The translations under genes were made by a program, and so were the position numbers. From assembly GCA_010093515.1 (NCBI GenBank), contig MU001704.1, forward strand, positions 118,689 through 182,688: a stretch of DNA of 64,000 bases, read 5' to 3'. Positions within the stretch are counted from its first letter, which is position 1, and every line of letters starts with the position of its first letter. The stretch comes from Lineolata rhizophorae (taxonomy: Eukaryota; Ascomycota; Dothideomycetes; Lineolatales; Lineolataceae). Of the stretch, positions 21,700-31,078 are shown piece after piece. A model generated the notes under the pieces. It ran no database searches. It was not told the origin of the DNA and saw only the letters and a list, made by a program, of their open reading frames with translations.

Positions 21700-23982
21700 T
21701 CAAGGCTCAACCTCCACCAACAAACCCACAAACCAATCCAACCACTCTTCTCCCACACTACCCCACCAACCTTCCCTCCTCCGCCTTTCTAGCACGACTC
21801 TGCCTCCCTCTCCTCCCTCCCTCTCCTTCCACTCACGCTCCGCTCTCTCCTTCGCTCTTTTCACCACAACCTCCTCATCTTCGCCCTTGTACAGGTCGCA
21901 CTTCCCACACTGATGACATGGGCCCGGTCTTTCCCGGAAATGCTGACAAAAATGCGTGTAACCCTCCCGCGTACCCACATGTGCCCGACAGACGTAACAC
22001 ATCGTGTAACCGCACGGACACGTGAGCTTATTGCATCCGGAGCTCTTGACAAAGCTGGTCCCGCAGGCTGGACACGTCCGCTTGACAGCGTCGGCAGCCG
22101 CATTTTCGACGGCGCGCCTCAGCGCTTCTAGGCTGGACGCGAAGCACCTGTGCATGTCGCGCCAGCGCGCCCCGCAGCGCAGACACGACGACTTGCGGCA
22201 GGTTGGACGCAGGCAGGAGAACTTGTAGCCGCGAGCACAGCGCATTTGGCGGAGGATGGAGGTTCGGAGAACGTCGTGGAGAGGTACCGGCGGGTACGGG
22301 AACAAGTAGTTGGCGGTGACGGAGAAAAAGACGACCATGATTGGGTAACGCGCGATGAAACGGAAAAGCGGATAGAGCATGAGAGCGACAACTAGGAGAG
22401 TGAAGACGGATGCTACCACAGCGGCAGCAACAGGGCGTATGCGTGTGTGTTGCAAGAGTGGCATAAGTCGTGCTGAGTCACTCAGCTCTTCGATCTCAGC
22501 GTAGCCGCAAAATGGACAATATACGGCAGGTAGGCTACTTCGGCGCAGTTGGTCGGCTGCAAGACGCTCTTCAAATTTCTCCCATGTTTGCTGGGCAGCC
22601 TTTTCATCCTTCCTGTTTGTCGTGGGTGCAGTCTGCAGTAGTGCCTGGCGTACCTGGGATGCCGGTATGCAACCATTACAGGAGTCTGTGGTAGATGTGA
22701 AGCAACGGAGCGTTCCGCGGCTGAGGTCTACGGCGTTGCTCCAGCCCTGGCCATACAGAGCAGCTTGCATAGCGTTCCGAACGCAGTCGAAGCATAGGAA
22801 GTGAGGTGGGCTGCCATCTAGTCCAGCTGTGCGGTCATCACCACCTTCGCCATCGGTAGAATTGGTTACGCCCAAATTGCCACCATCACATACAACAACT
22901 GACTCGAACGGGTATGAACCAAAGCAGCAGCCACACTCAAAGCTGGCACCAGCTTCCTCAGCCTCCTGTTCGTTTAGCTGCAGCGCTATTTTCCAATCGA
23001 GTGCCTCCTGCTCGCCACGCTGGGTCATTAAGGTAGGCGCGATAAATATATCATAAAGCTCTCGGTTGAGCTGCGCAGATGCTGTGAGTTTCAGCCGTGG
23101 TACTAAAACCGAAGGATCGAGTGCAGAAGGAGACCAAGTGATGAGAGGGTGGCTGTCAGCCGATGGGAGCTTGCGACGTGTGAAGAATGCGGTGATAGAG
23201 TAAGTCCAAGATTTCGACACGAGTTGGAGGAGAGTGGGGCGCGAAAGGGTGTAGGAGAAGTTGTTTTCGGCCATGACGGCCTTGATTGTTGCGTGGCTTA
23301 GACCCCGAAATTCGGCGTAAAGGGTCGCTTTTACCGCATATTTGTAGGCAGGACTGCGGAACATGTCTTCTGCAGCCAGCAACACTTCTTCTTCCTTTTC
23401 TCTTACTTCTTCCACATGTCGATTCATGCTTCTGAGCTTCCGTTGACTTCCCTTGCAACTGTCGCCCGCTGTAGTCTTTTGCCCTGTGCCAACTGAACCT
23501 CCTACTTCCTCCGTGTCACGCAACAAGCCCGCACGAAACCGGCCTTTAACATACTTTTGTCCATGCCGTAGTATCGCTTCCGTAACCAACTGCAGCCTGC
23601 TCTCTTCGCCAAACTCTCTCAGCATCTCCCTGAAAACATCAGGCCTGACGTCAGGAAATATTTCCACTAGGACCTCTAAAGCGGCGTTTAGGTCCTTCAG
23701 CCCGGGTTCCTCCTCTTCATGCGGTGTTTTGAATGCAGGCGATTCGAGATCAAATACAATGGCGGTGGTATTTTCCACGCGCATACCTGCTGTGGAGAGT
23801 TTGCCCGGTATATAGCCTTCATTCGTGCCTTGACCGGTAGAGGGCACAGCCCCCGTGGAGACGGGCGGGGACCGATCACGAGACTCGGATCCATCGCTTT
23901 TGCCGTCTTCCTCATTGGATTGGCCCTCTTGCCGCGCCGGACCCCCGGCGGGAAAAACGAGAGACGAAAGTAACGACGGCAT
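21700..23982 (-). CDS. membrane-anchored RBR-type E3 ubiquitin ligase (RNF216-like)
   Basis: This single-exon frame has an RNF216/TRIAD3-like layout. Positions count from the upstream ATG at 24057; subtract 25 for the MPSLLSS start preferred here. A CUE-like helical segment (about 121-165) and a second helical ubiquitin-binding-like segment (about 235-280) precede RING1 (about 375-465, ECGCCFGSYPF and HFLCFDC), the in-between region (about 514-630) and RING2 (about 662-720, CPACGTSFVKSSGCNKLTC). The Cys of SSGCN (675) matches the catalytic, ubiquitin-accepting cysteine of RBR ligases. The oddity is inside the in-between region: two hydrophobic helices (about 541-562 and 572-590) separate its first Cys pair (CPFC) from the later cysteines. 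Ubiquitin transfer at a membrane is inferred. The C-terminus is highly charged. Confidence 0.85.
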   Translation of the reverse strand: MPSLLSSLVFPAGGPARQEGQSNEEDGKSDGSESRDRSPPVSTGAVPSTGQGTNEGYIPGKLSTAGMRVENTTAIVFDLESPAFKTPHEEEEPGLKDLNAALEVLVEIFPDVRPDVFREMLREFGEESRLQLVTEAILRHGQKYVKGRFRAGLLRDTEEVGGSVGTGQKTTAGDSCKGSQRKLRSMNRHVEEVREKEEEVLLAAEDMFRSPAYKYAVKATLYAEFRGLSHATIKAVMAENNFSYTLSRPTLLQLVSKSWTYSITAFFTRRKLPSADSHPLITWSPSALDPSVLVPRLKLTASAQLNRELYDIFIAPTLMTQRGEQEALDWKIALQLNEQEAEEAGASFECGCCFGSYPFESVVVCDGGNLGVTNSTDGEGGDDRTAGLDGSPPHFLCFDCVRNAMQAALYGQGWSNAVDLSRGTLRCFTSTTDSCNGCIPASQVRQALLQTAPTTNRKDEKAAQQTWEKFEERLAADQLRRSSLPAVYCPFCGYAEIEELSDSARLMPLLQHTRIRPVAAAVVASVFTLLVVALMLYPLFRFIARYPIMVVFFSVTANYLFPYPPVPLHDVLRTSILRQMRCARGYKFSCLRPTCRKSSCLRCGARWRDMHRCFASSLEALRRAVENAAADAVKRTCPACGTSFVKSSGCNKLTCPCGYTMCYVCRAHVGTREGYTHFCQHFRERPGPCHQCGKCDLYKGEDEEVVVKRAKERAEREWKEREGGEGGRVVLERRRREGWWGSVGEEWLDWFVGLLVEVEP

Positions 23983-24882
23983 TCTAGCGCAAACCGACGC
24001 CACGAAGCGAAAGACGGCTTCGCCTCGCCAAAGGCTCTGAAAACGACCGTGTGACAAGAACGACCGGTCTATCCGATTCGAGGAACGTTGGGCAAGAATA
24101 AAGTAGAAGTACCAAGGGCGAGACGTCCGCGATAAGCCTCACCCCCGCCGAATATCGCGATTGGAGAGCGGGATACGCCTAGGCAGAGCTAGGCTCGGCC
24201 CTCTGCCTCGGTCACGGCTGACTGCGCTGAGGCTGAGCCGGGTACGTTCGGGTAAGGGCGGCGCCGCGTTGGAAAGCCGTAATGCATCGGAGGTCTGGGC
24301 ATTATTATCGTAGAAAGGGAGATGCTGTGTGGCTTCTGGGCTTTCAAGAGCGGGCATGCGAAAGCCCGCCGGGTGGTTGCGCTATCGGAGATGTTGTGCC
24401 TGGCGCGGGCCCGCTCCTTATTGGGTTGACGTGGAACGAGGATGCTTGGCGCGTGGCGGCCATTGTGGCGCTTACTACGTACACTGTCAAAGCCACATCT
24501 CACTCATTATGCGCACTTCCGGCCAATAATATTTCACTCAGTAGTTCGCCTAGAAAGCGGACTGAATGATACAAATGCTAAACTAGAATTTTAATACGGT
24601 CTATAACAAAGACTATTAGCTACTGCACTAAAAATTCGCCAGACTGGCTATAGTTTCGGACTTCCTCGCACTACTGAGTGCTCCCTTAATCTATTTATTA
24701 CCAGGACGCAAAAACACCGACAACCGGGAAAAATTTTGACCCAATATACCAACATAACTTTTATTCATTACATACAATCAGGAGTTCGGAAGTACGGGCC
24801 TCCGTCTTTTACAACCCATGCAGAACTAGGTCACCTGGGGAGCATACCCTTGTTCATCCCTTCCAATACAGCTTGCCCATGC
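23983..24882. other. intergenic, no recognisable gene
   Basis: The left part is the promoter side of the RBR gene; the right part is the 3' side of the secreted-protein gene. Only short overlapping frames occur. Confidence 0.5.
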
Positions 24883-26153
24883 TCACTCCCCATCGTCATT
24901 ATTTGCCTCTGGTATCCTATCCATGAAATCATCCCAGAAATTCCGCGCACCGTCCCACAATGACCTAAAAGATTGGGAAACTTCAAGCCAAAACCCAGCA
25001 TCAAACTCGCCGTCGTCCGGCACGGTCGGATTGCTCGCGGATGGGGACGGCGGTAGTGTCGAGGTCAGAGTGAACATCTTCGTAGTGCCGGGCGAGACGG
25101 ACGGATTTGATATAGCTGCGATCGTCGGCGAGAACGAGAAACCAACGCCGAGGGTACTGTTCGTGGTGGGGAGCGAGCGGCCAGCCGATACGGCGCCGGT
25201 ACCCACGCCCGTGCCAAATGGCCGACCAGCTGATATCGTGCCGGTACCCACGCCCGTCCCAAACAGGCGGCTAGTTGATATGGTGCCGTTGCCCAAGCCG
25301 CTGCCGCTGCTAAAGCTACCCGTGCCGAACGGGCGGCCGGCTGACATAGTCCCGGTACCAACGCCAAGGCGACCAACCGATATGGTGCTTGTAGCCACGC
25401 CGCTGCCATCGCTATCAGTGCCGAGCGGGCGGCCAGCTGATACAGTGCCGGTACCTTTTCCCGTGCCACTGCTAAGGCTACCAGTGCTAAATAGGCGGCC
25501 ACCTGTTATGGTCCCAGTACTTCCACCAGTGCCGAACGGCCGACCCGCTGATATGGTGCCCGTGCCCACGCCATTGCCGCTGCTAGGGCCGCCCGTGCCT
25601 AACGGGCGGCTAGCTGATATGGTACCGTTACCCACACCCGTGCCAAACGGGCGACCAGCCGATGCGGTGCCCGTACCGAACGACCGACCAGCTGATATGG
25701 TGCCGTTACCGAAACCGACGCTGCTAAAGCTACCCGTGCCGACAGGACTGCCTGTGCCGACCAACCTTGTGGACGAACTGCTCGAAGTCGGAGTGCCGGT
25801 TCCACTGCTGGGAGCCTCCAGGTCTTGTGTCGGGGACGCCATGGAAGAAGGTATGGTTGGGGAGGAAGACGCGGTGCTAATCGGCCAGACTGAGCTGCTG
25901 CTGGTGTCCGGAGGAGTCCCGAGCCATGGCCATCCGAAAGGTGGGATAGGGCCAGGCGGATGCCATGCCTCGGGATGGGGATGATGTCCTCCATGGGGAT
26001 GGTGTCCGGCTTGGGGATGACCTCCGCCGTGGGGTTGATGTCGGATAGGACTCGCTACATAAGAGTTAGTACAATGTTGACTATTTTGGCAGAGTGATAC
26101 TCACCACGACTGAAGAACGCTAGCGCAAGAAAACATACGAGAAAGTTGAACAT
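24883..26153 (-). CDS. secreted His-rich, Gly-Thr-repeat protein, function unknown
   Basis: Two exons (26105-26153 and 24883-26054; intron 50 bp, GTGAGT..GTAG) encode 406 aa. Exon 1 is almost entirely a signal peptide (MFNFLVCFLALAFFSR), with likely cleavage just after. Then follow a His/Pro/Gly segment (about 18-60, with HHPHGGHHPHPEAWHPPG), a Ser/Thr linker, and a repetitive core of at least eleven imperfect units centred on TISAGRPFGTG. The C-terminal ~100 residues are different: Ser/Pro-rich, then acidic and aromatic (FWLEVSQSFRSLWDGARNFW), ending NNDDGE. There is no GPI-type hydrophobic tail. I do not recognise the family. It may be a wall-associated or apoplastic protein; His clusters could bind metal. 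Both are inference. A 353-codon open frame on the opposite strand mirrors the repeat and is a shadow. Confidence 0.75.
25168..25710 (-). repeat. imperfect coding repeat (Gly-Thr / SAGRPFGTG units)
   Basis: Eleven units of variable length (roughly 33-66 bp) encode variants of GTGTISAGRPFGTG, for example ISAGRSFG, ISASRPLG, ITGGRLFS and VSAGRPLG. Units differ at both DNA and protein level, so the array is old rather than freshly amplified, though two adjacent units near the right end of the protein array are nearly alike. Confidence 0.85.
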
Positions 26154-27519
26154 GTTGACGAGTCAAATTGCTATTCAAAAAGGGAGAGAAGTCTTAAAAC
26201 TCTCGCAGTATATCGGCTGGCGAGATCAGAATGAATTATGCACGAATGAATGAATGAATTCGCAAACGAAGGACAGCCTCTACTGAAAACTGAGCCAGCA
26301 CCAGTAAATTGGTGTGAGGCTGTGAAAAAAGGGAAAGGCGGGAATGGTTTCCTAAGAGACCAGGGCGGCCGCCCGTTCTTTTGTATTCCCAGCTGAAAGT
26401 TCTAGTTCATGCACTGACAGCTAGAACGAGACTAGGCCTGGCGTTGAAAGATCGGGTGGAAAACAAAAGAGGGGAGTGCATCTCGAGATGCTGGTCCAGC
26501 AGAGTGACACAAAAGGATGCGTGTGGGACCAACCAAAGTGGGTCCTCGCGGTGAGACTTATCCCAAATCTAAAACTTCGCACGAGCTGCGCTTGCGTGGC
26601 ATCGAGGATTCTATTAATATGATGCTCTTTCTTTGCGGAAGTGTTCGTTGTGGCACTTAGGCGGGGATAAGCTTAGGTGCTGTATGAAGGCGCGCTGGTT
26701 CAGATCCTCCACTAATTGGCACCGCGTGGCCCTTGAACTTAGAACGAATGTTTGTTCAGCATCCCTGGCTCAATTTTCAGATCGAACAGCTTCTAGGTTC
26801 AAGGGATGGTAACCACCATTTGCAGAGGTATTCTGCCTCTGTAGAAATATTGGTGTTGTCCGATAGGACTAACTGCTGTTTGTTGGTTTAATCCGATCGC
26901 TCAGATTAGAGTGCGTTTGAAGCGAGCAAGGTTGCTAGTGCAGTTTCTAGTAGAAGGCCTGGTCGCGTATGGCCAATCACACTGTGATTTGCCACAAAAT
27001 GTTTCTGCGCATTTAGGGAGGGGTTAAAGAACGGCAAAGACAAGAAATGTTCTGGCCAATTCTATGGGAAATATCTGTTACAAATTTCTCATCCCTAGCT
27101 GCGTGTTAGCCTCTGGGCGGTGGGAAGCTGAAATGGCGTTTGCGCTCGGCTGCATTGTCGACAGCGTAAGATTCATGTCTTAAAGAACTAAAAAGGGTAC
27201 AAACGCCCTTAGGTCTGAAACTCACCTGTTGGGAGGCCTCCAAAGCCTGAGTTTCGAGGTAAAACTTCGAGTCGAGCCTAAGTTCTGACTCATCGATAGA
27301 GAAGCTTTTCAGAGACGAATGAGAAGATTTTTGTAGACTCCGCTACGGTATTATATTGACAAAGCAATCCTTCAGCAGCTATTAATATCTGCAACACAGG
27401 CTCTTTTTCTACGGTTAGTTACAGGAAGCACCAGGTTTAAACCTATCGCAAGTCTTACTCAACGTTTACCCTTTGGTCTCTTGGTTCAACGATAGTATGT
27501 TGCAACTGTGTAGTATCAA
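26154..27519. other. intergenic, no recognisable gene
   Basis: This 1.4-kb gap carries the promoter of the secreted-protein gene on its left (with a short GAAT repeat near 26240-26260) and the 3' region of the EXPERA gene on its right. No coding frame is supported. Confidence 0.5.
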
Positions 27520-28447
27520 TCACTTGTCCTTTTTGACCGTGTTGGCGGCATGATTCGCATTGTCGATTTCATCCAACTTTACTTTTATCCTAGAAAAAGA
27601 ATCCACCGTCATATAAACGGCTGTAGAACGCGTCAGCGCGATTGCCACAGCTTTCACGCTGCAACCGATCGGATACACTTAGATTGGTTCAGAAGGAACG
27701 GCACCCTTACCAAGCGCAAGGTAGGGGACATACAACGTCCCAAGGTCGATTTTCTCTTGAAGAGAGTAGTCCTCCCACGAAAGGAAGTCCGCGATGCAGG
27801 TGAATGTGGTAAAAAAAGTTTGACAGCCAAAAATGAGCATACCGAGAGGTAGCTTGGAATCATCTGGCTATCAAGTCAGGGAGCCAGCTACTCGGAAAGC
27901 TCGCTCTATCAGGGAGTGGGTTCCGACATACCCCGAACCAGCGCCCCAATTGCCCAAACGCTAAAAGGAAGATGAAAAAGAGCCTCCATCCACACATAGG
28001 CCCCAAACCAAGCTCTGTTAAAGGGCTTCAAATTAGAACATGGCAGAGATAAAGACGCAACTTCTAAGCCAGATGGAGTTGTACTTACGGGGGTGAACTG
28101 AAGAAACGATCATGATAGTTATCAATCTGAACTTGTCGGATCGCATCCATCCAGATTGGTTTAATTGCATCTGGGTATAGCGGTGCGAAATCGACCACTT
28201 CAGAGAGCATGACACGTCAGATCTAGTTCTCCGTTGAACATGAAGAGTACGGAATATACTCTTAACATGCAAGTACCACGCAGCCCGCCGCCGGCACGTA
28301 TGAAGCATCGGGAATCATCTGAAAGTTGCCCAAAGTACTCCACGGCCTGGTGATTGAACATGTGTACATACCTAGCATTATGGGGATGTGTAAGAGAAAG
28401 AAAAGGAGGTAAGCCAAGTCGGTCTTGCGCGTCCAGATTGACGCCAT
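27520..28447 (-). CDS. EXPERA (emopamil-binding/TMEM97-like) membrane protein
   Basis: Five short exons (28372-28447, 28089-28197, 27932-28014, 27711-27863, 27520-27620; introns 174, 74, 68 and 90 bp) join in phase to 173 aa. The reconstruction rests on conserved EXPERA sequence in each exon: MASIWTRKTDLAYLLFFLLH; VVDFAPLYPDAIKPIW and DNYHDRFFSSPP; AWFGAYVWMEALFHLPFSVW; LIFGCQTFFTTFTCIADFLS; and LYVPYLALAVYMTVDSF across the last junction. Four transmembrane helices are expected. The family covers sterol-isomerase-like and sigma-2-receptor-like proteins of the ER membrane; which activity applies here is unknown. The end (NTVKKDK) has lysines at -3 and -4 from the C-terminus-proximal region, which resembles but is not proof of a KKXX ER-retrieval signal. 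The gene is easy to miss because no exon is longer than 153 bp. Confidence 0.88.
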
Positions 28448-28947
28448 GCTGATAGGTTATGGGCGCAGCAAAGTTGAGGAAAGGCAAATTCGGCGCGATC
28501 AAAAGAATCGCAGGAGGAAAGTTAGAGAGTGAAATACGACTGATGGCAAGCGGTCTCCGCGAGCAACGAGTTGAGGAAGTCAAGACGCGTTAAGGTCGCG
28601 AAGCGAGTAGGAAATGCGGAGTAGAACCTCCCTGTCCGGAATACCGCCACGCCAAGCCGAGAAATATGCTAGATTTGGATCTGTTTGCAGAGCCCTGCAA
28701 CTTTGCTTAACACGGTGACATTTTGCACTCTTTTATACCAAGAATTCGAACGGCATGATATATTGATTTTATCTATCAGCGATGTTTTGTGATCCGAGAT
28801 CGAATTTGGCGGAGGTTGTATTTTAGGGATTATCCAACTCTCAGCAATTACACTCACAAACCTCTAGGGCAGGAGATATGTTTGGTCCTATTGTACAGTA
28901 TAATACATATCTATAAACGTCCAGAGCTTGAAACCTACACAAGGACT
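28448..28947. other. intergenic between AIM41 and the EXPERA gene
   Basis: This 500-bp stretch holds the 3' side of AIM41 and the promoter of the EXPERA gene. Nothing else is recognised. Confidence 0.5.
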
Positions 28948-29577
28948 TCACGATGCCATCTCCTTCACCACTTTTGCAAGCTCTGACTTTTCAACGGCCT
29001 TACCCGCTAGCGGACCTTCAACCCCGGTCAGTACCTTCATAGCCTGGCCGACCGCCTTACCTCCTTCTAGACCCTTCTGCTTGAGATCCTGCAGCACGCT
29101 CTTTACCGCCGCCTTTATTTCCTCCTCCGACACTACCTCTCCCAGATCCACCTGCGCCGCATCGTGATACGCTTCCAACACACGGATCTGCTCCCTCTCC
29201 GCATCCGCCAAGTCCTTCCTTCCACCGGCCTCAAACTCCGCGACCGCCGTCTCCGATGCCTTTATGCTCTTCCGGAGCAGCTTCACGTATGCTGTAGGCG
29301 AATCGACGGGCGAGCTCGTTTTGGACGCATTGGTGACCTCGGCAAGGAGGGCGCGGACGGTTTTGAGGCTGGGCTGGTCTTTGGCCTGCATCGCTTGCTT
29401 AAGCTTGCCGCGAAGCGCCTGCGTCACATTGTAGGGTTGCGATTCCGGCTGGGATGAGAAGAGCAGGCGGCGCGTCGTGCTTAGTGGTCGGAAGCATTGC
29501 CGGCAGTAGAGCGGCGTTGGGGCGTGGAGTTGCGCGACGCGGAAAATGCGCGTGGATTTGAAGGGTCGGAATGACAT
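28948..29577 (-). CDS. AIM41: Aim41-like YqeY-domain mitochondrial protein
   Basis: The intronless 209-aa frame fits the YqeY/GatB-like family typified by yeast Aim41. The first ~45 residues are Arg/Ser-rich without acidic residues (MSFRPFKSTRIFRVAQL, then RPLSTTRRLLF), as expected for a mitochondrial presequence. The rest (about 50-205) is the helical YqeY domain, with blocks LRGKLKQAMQAKD, LRALLAEVTNAS-like sequence, YVKLLRKSIK and, near the end, GGKAVGQAMKVL and PLAGKAVEKSEL. YqeY domains resemble the tail of the GatB amidotransferase subunit; the Aim41 role is not well defined. It is transcribed in the same direction as the EXPERA gene, 500 bp apart. Confidence 0.88.
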   Translation of the reverse strand: MSFRPFKSTRIFRVAQLHAPTPLYCRQCFRPLSTTRRLLFSSQPESQPYNVTQALRGKLKQAMQAKDQPSLKTVRALLAEVTNASKTSSPVDSPTAYVKLLRKSIKASETAVAEFEAGGRKDLADAEREQIRVLEAYHDAAQVDLGEVVSEEEIKAAVKSVLQDLKQKGLEGGKAVGQAMKVLTGVEGPLAGKAVEKSELAKVVKEMAS

Positions 29578-30062
29578 CGCGATGACAAGCTAAACGAGCG
29601 TTATTAGATATCCTTCCATAGAGTATCATCAAACCAAGCTTACATTCACTTTCTAGAGGAAACGTTTTCCTCGCAAGCAATGCTGCGGTACGGCGAATAG
29701 GCGCTCTGAGAGTTCGCTGCGTGATACCAACCGAAATGCTTCAGGCTGGTGGACGAATGGCCCAAGCTTCCAGCTCTTGCGACGATGCAGCTCCTTAGCG
29801 AAGCCTTATCGTATCCCACAGATTTTCATAACATAGGAGTGCTTTTAAGATATTTCACAGATTTCTAAGTACTAGAACAAAATTGCATGTAAAAGTGATA
29901 ACGAAATACTTGATGACAGTCATGTGTCAATTCCTATACTCCGCAGTAAATTCCAAGTGTTTATGAGTTGACGCCATTCAAAACGGATGGGAGCGTGAGA
30001 GAGATAGCACAAACTTTGAATATATTAAGCATTTGGTCAAAGTGTTTCTCAACAACAGCTCA
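29578..30062. other. intergenic, no recognisable gene
   Basis: AT-rich DNA between AIM41 and the tRNA gene. No conserved element is recognised. Confidence 0.5.
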
Positions 30063-30151
30063 TCCGGCATGGTCTAGTGGCTATGATCTGTCGCTCTCAT
30101 CAGTTGAGCATGAAAACCGACAAGACCCGGGTTCGATTCCCGGTGCCGGAA
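30063..30151 (+). tRNA. tRNA-Glu (CTC) with a 17-nt intron
   Basis: The cloverleaf folds cleanly: acceptor stem TCCGGCA with TGCCGGA, D arm GTCT..TGAT, anticodon stem TGTCG (30089-30093) with CGACA (30118-30122), and T arm CCGGG TTCGATT CCCGG. The loop reads CTCTCA, giving anticodon CTC at 30096-30098. The intron (30100-30116) sits one base 3' of the anticodon, the canonical position, leaving C38 at 30117. The A box (TGGTCTAGTGG) and B box (GGTTCGATTCC) are intact. The mature length before CCA is 72 nt. Confidence 0.95.
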
Positions 30152-30168
30152 TTTTTTGAACTTTTTTA
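30152..30168 (+). terminator. RNA polymerase III T-run terminator
   Basis: A six-T run begins directly after the discriminator base, followed by a second run of seven T. Such runs end polymerase III transcription. Confidence 0.8.
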
Positions 30169-31078
30169 CTCGTCCAACTTCTGCAGCTTGAATGAGTTAG
30201 GGCAAGAATCCTGCTTTTGTTTATTTCATTTTCTTCATAACTATGGCATGATCAACAAAAAGCAGTGCCTTCGTATTCTTCCCAAATCGCCCAAGCACCA
30301 TTTACCTACACTCGGCTTCTACCGGATCTCACCCGTGTATCGTGCTACAATCACATCCGCCCATTCCGGCTTCAGATTTGATCCTACTTATCGAAAAGCT
30401 AGCAGTACTTTATTTTAGCTAGGTGTTTCGACAATTTCGCTAGTGCTATGTGTCCTTAGGGCGCCAAAAGCGCAGTGAATGCTGCAGAGTAAAATATCAA
30501 CCCACTTCACTGCCTAAAACTCTACACAAGATAGGAGGCAATTGGCGACGCCATACCTGCTATGCCACGGGGCCTGCTCGAAACCCAAGTGCCTGGCCAA
30601 GATGATGGAATTCAAAACTCCTAGTCCATTGGACTCATGGACATGTGCTAATCGCGGAGCAACGATTCGAAGAACGCAACTAGCCCAGGCGCGGAGTGGC
30701 GGGCTTTTGTCACGGACATATCGTGTACTAGGGTACTACGTACTGGCAGCGAGTGCTTGGGAAGGGAGGGGAAGGGGCCCAAGGGTGAAATGCAGGGACC
30801 TAGGGGCCCTGGTCGGCCCCTCGACGCGCTCGACTTTGTGGGGAAAGAGCACACGTCGCTTGATGTCTGCGCCTCGTTAAGCCACAGCGCCTCCTAAAGG
30901 GAGCTTTGCGACCTTCTCCAACCGAACATCAACATCTTCGTGCCCACGGTCGTGCCCGCCGGGCACGCGACCCTTCCTGCGCAGATTTTGAGCCTTTGGA
31001 AAGATCTCGTCTCCTTCGCCCCCACTTGCCCCGTTCTTTATTCGTTGCGCGCTTTCGGAGCGCGGTGCGTCGCTCAGG
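30169..31078. other. intergenic, promoter side of the membrane-protein gene
   Basis: No coding frame is supported. The right half (30700-31078) is GC-rich and presumably holds the promoter and leader of the next gene; it includes palindromic GGGCCC/GGGGCCCT strings. Confidence 0.5.

Noticed and set aside
24923-25984. 353-codon open frame on the plus strand opposite the secreted protein
   Set aside because: It mirrors the Gly-Thr repeat on the other strand; its Val/Pro repeats follow from the complementary codons, and the minus strand has a signal peptide and a proper intron.
26690-26730. GGTTCAGATCCTCC string resembling a tRNA B box
   Set aside because: No acceptor stem, D arm or anticodon arm can be folded around it.
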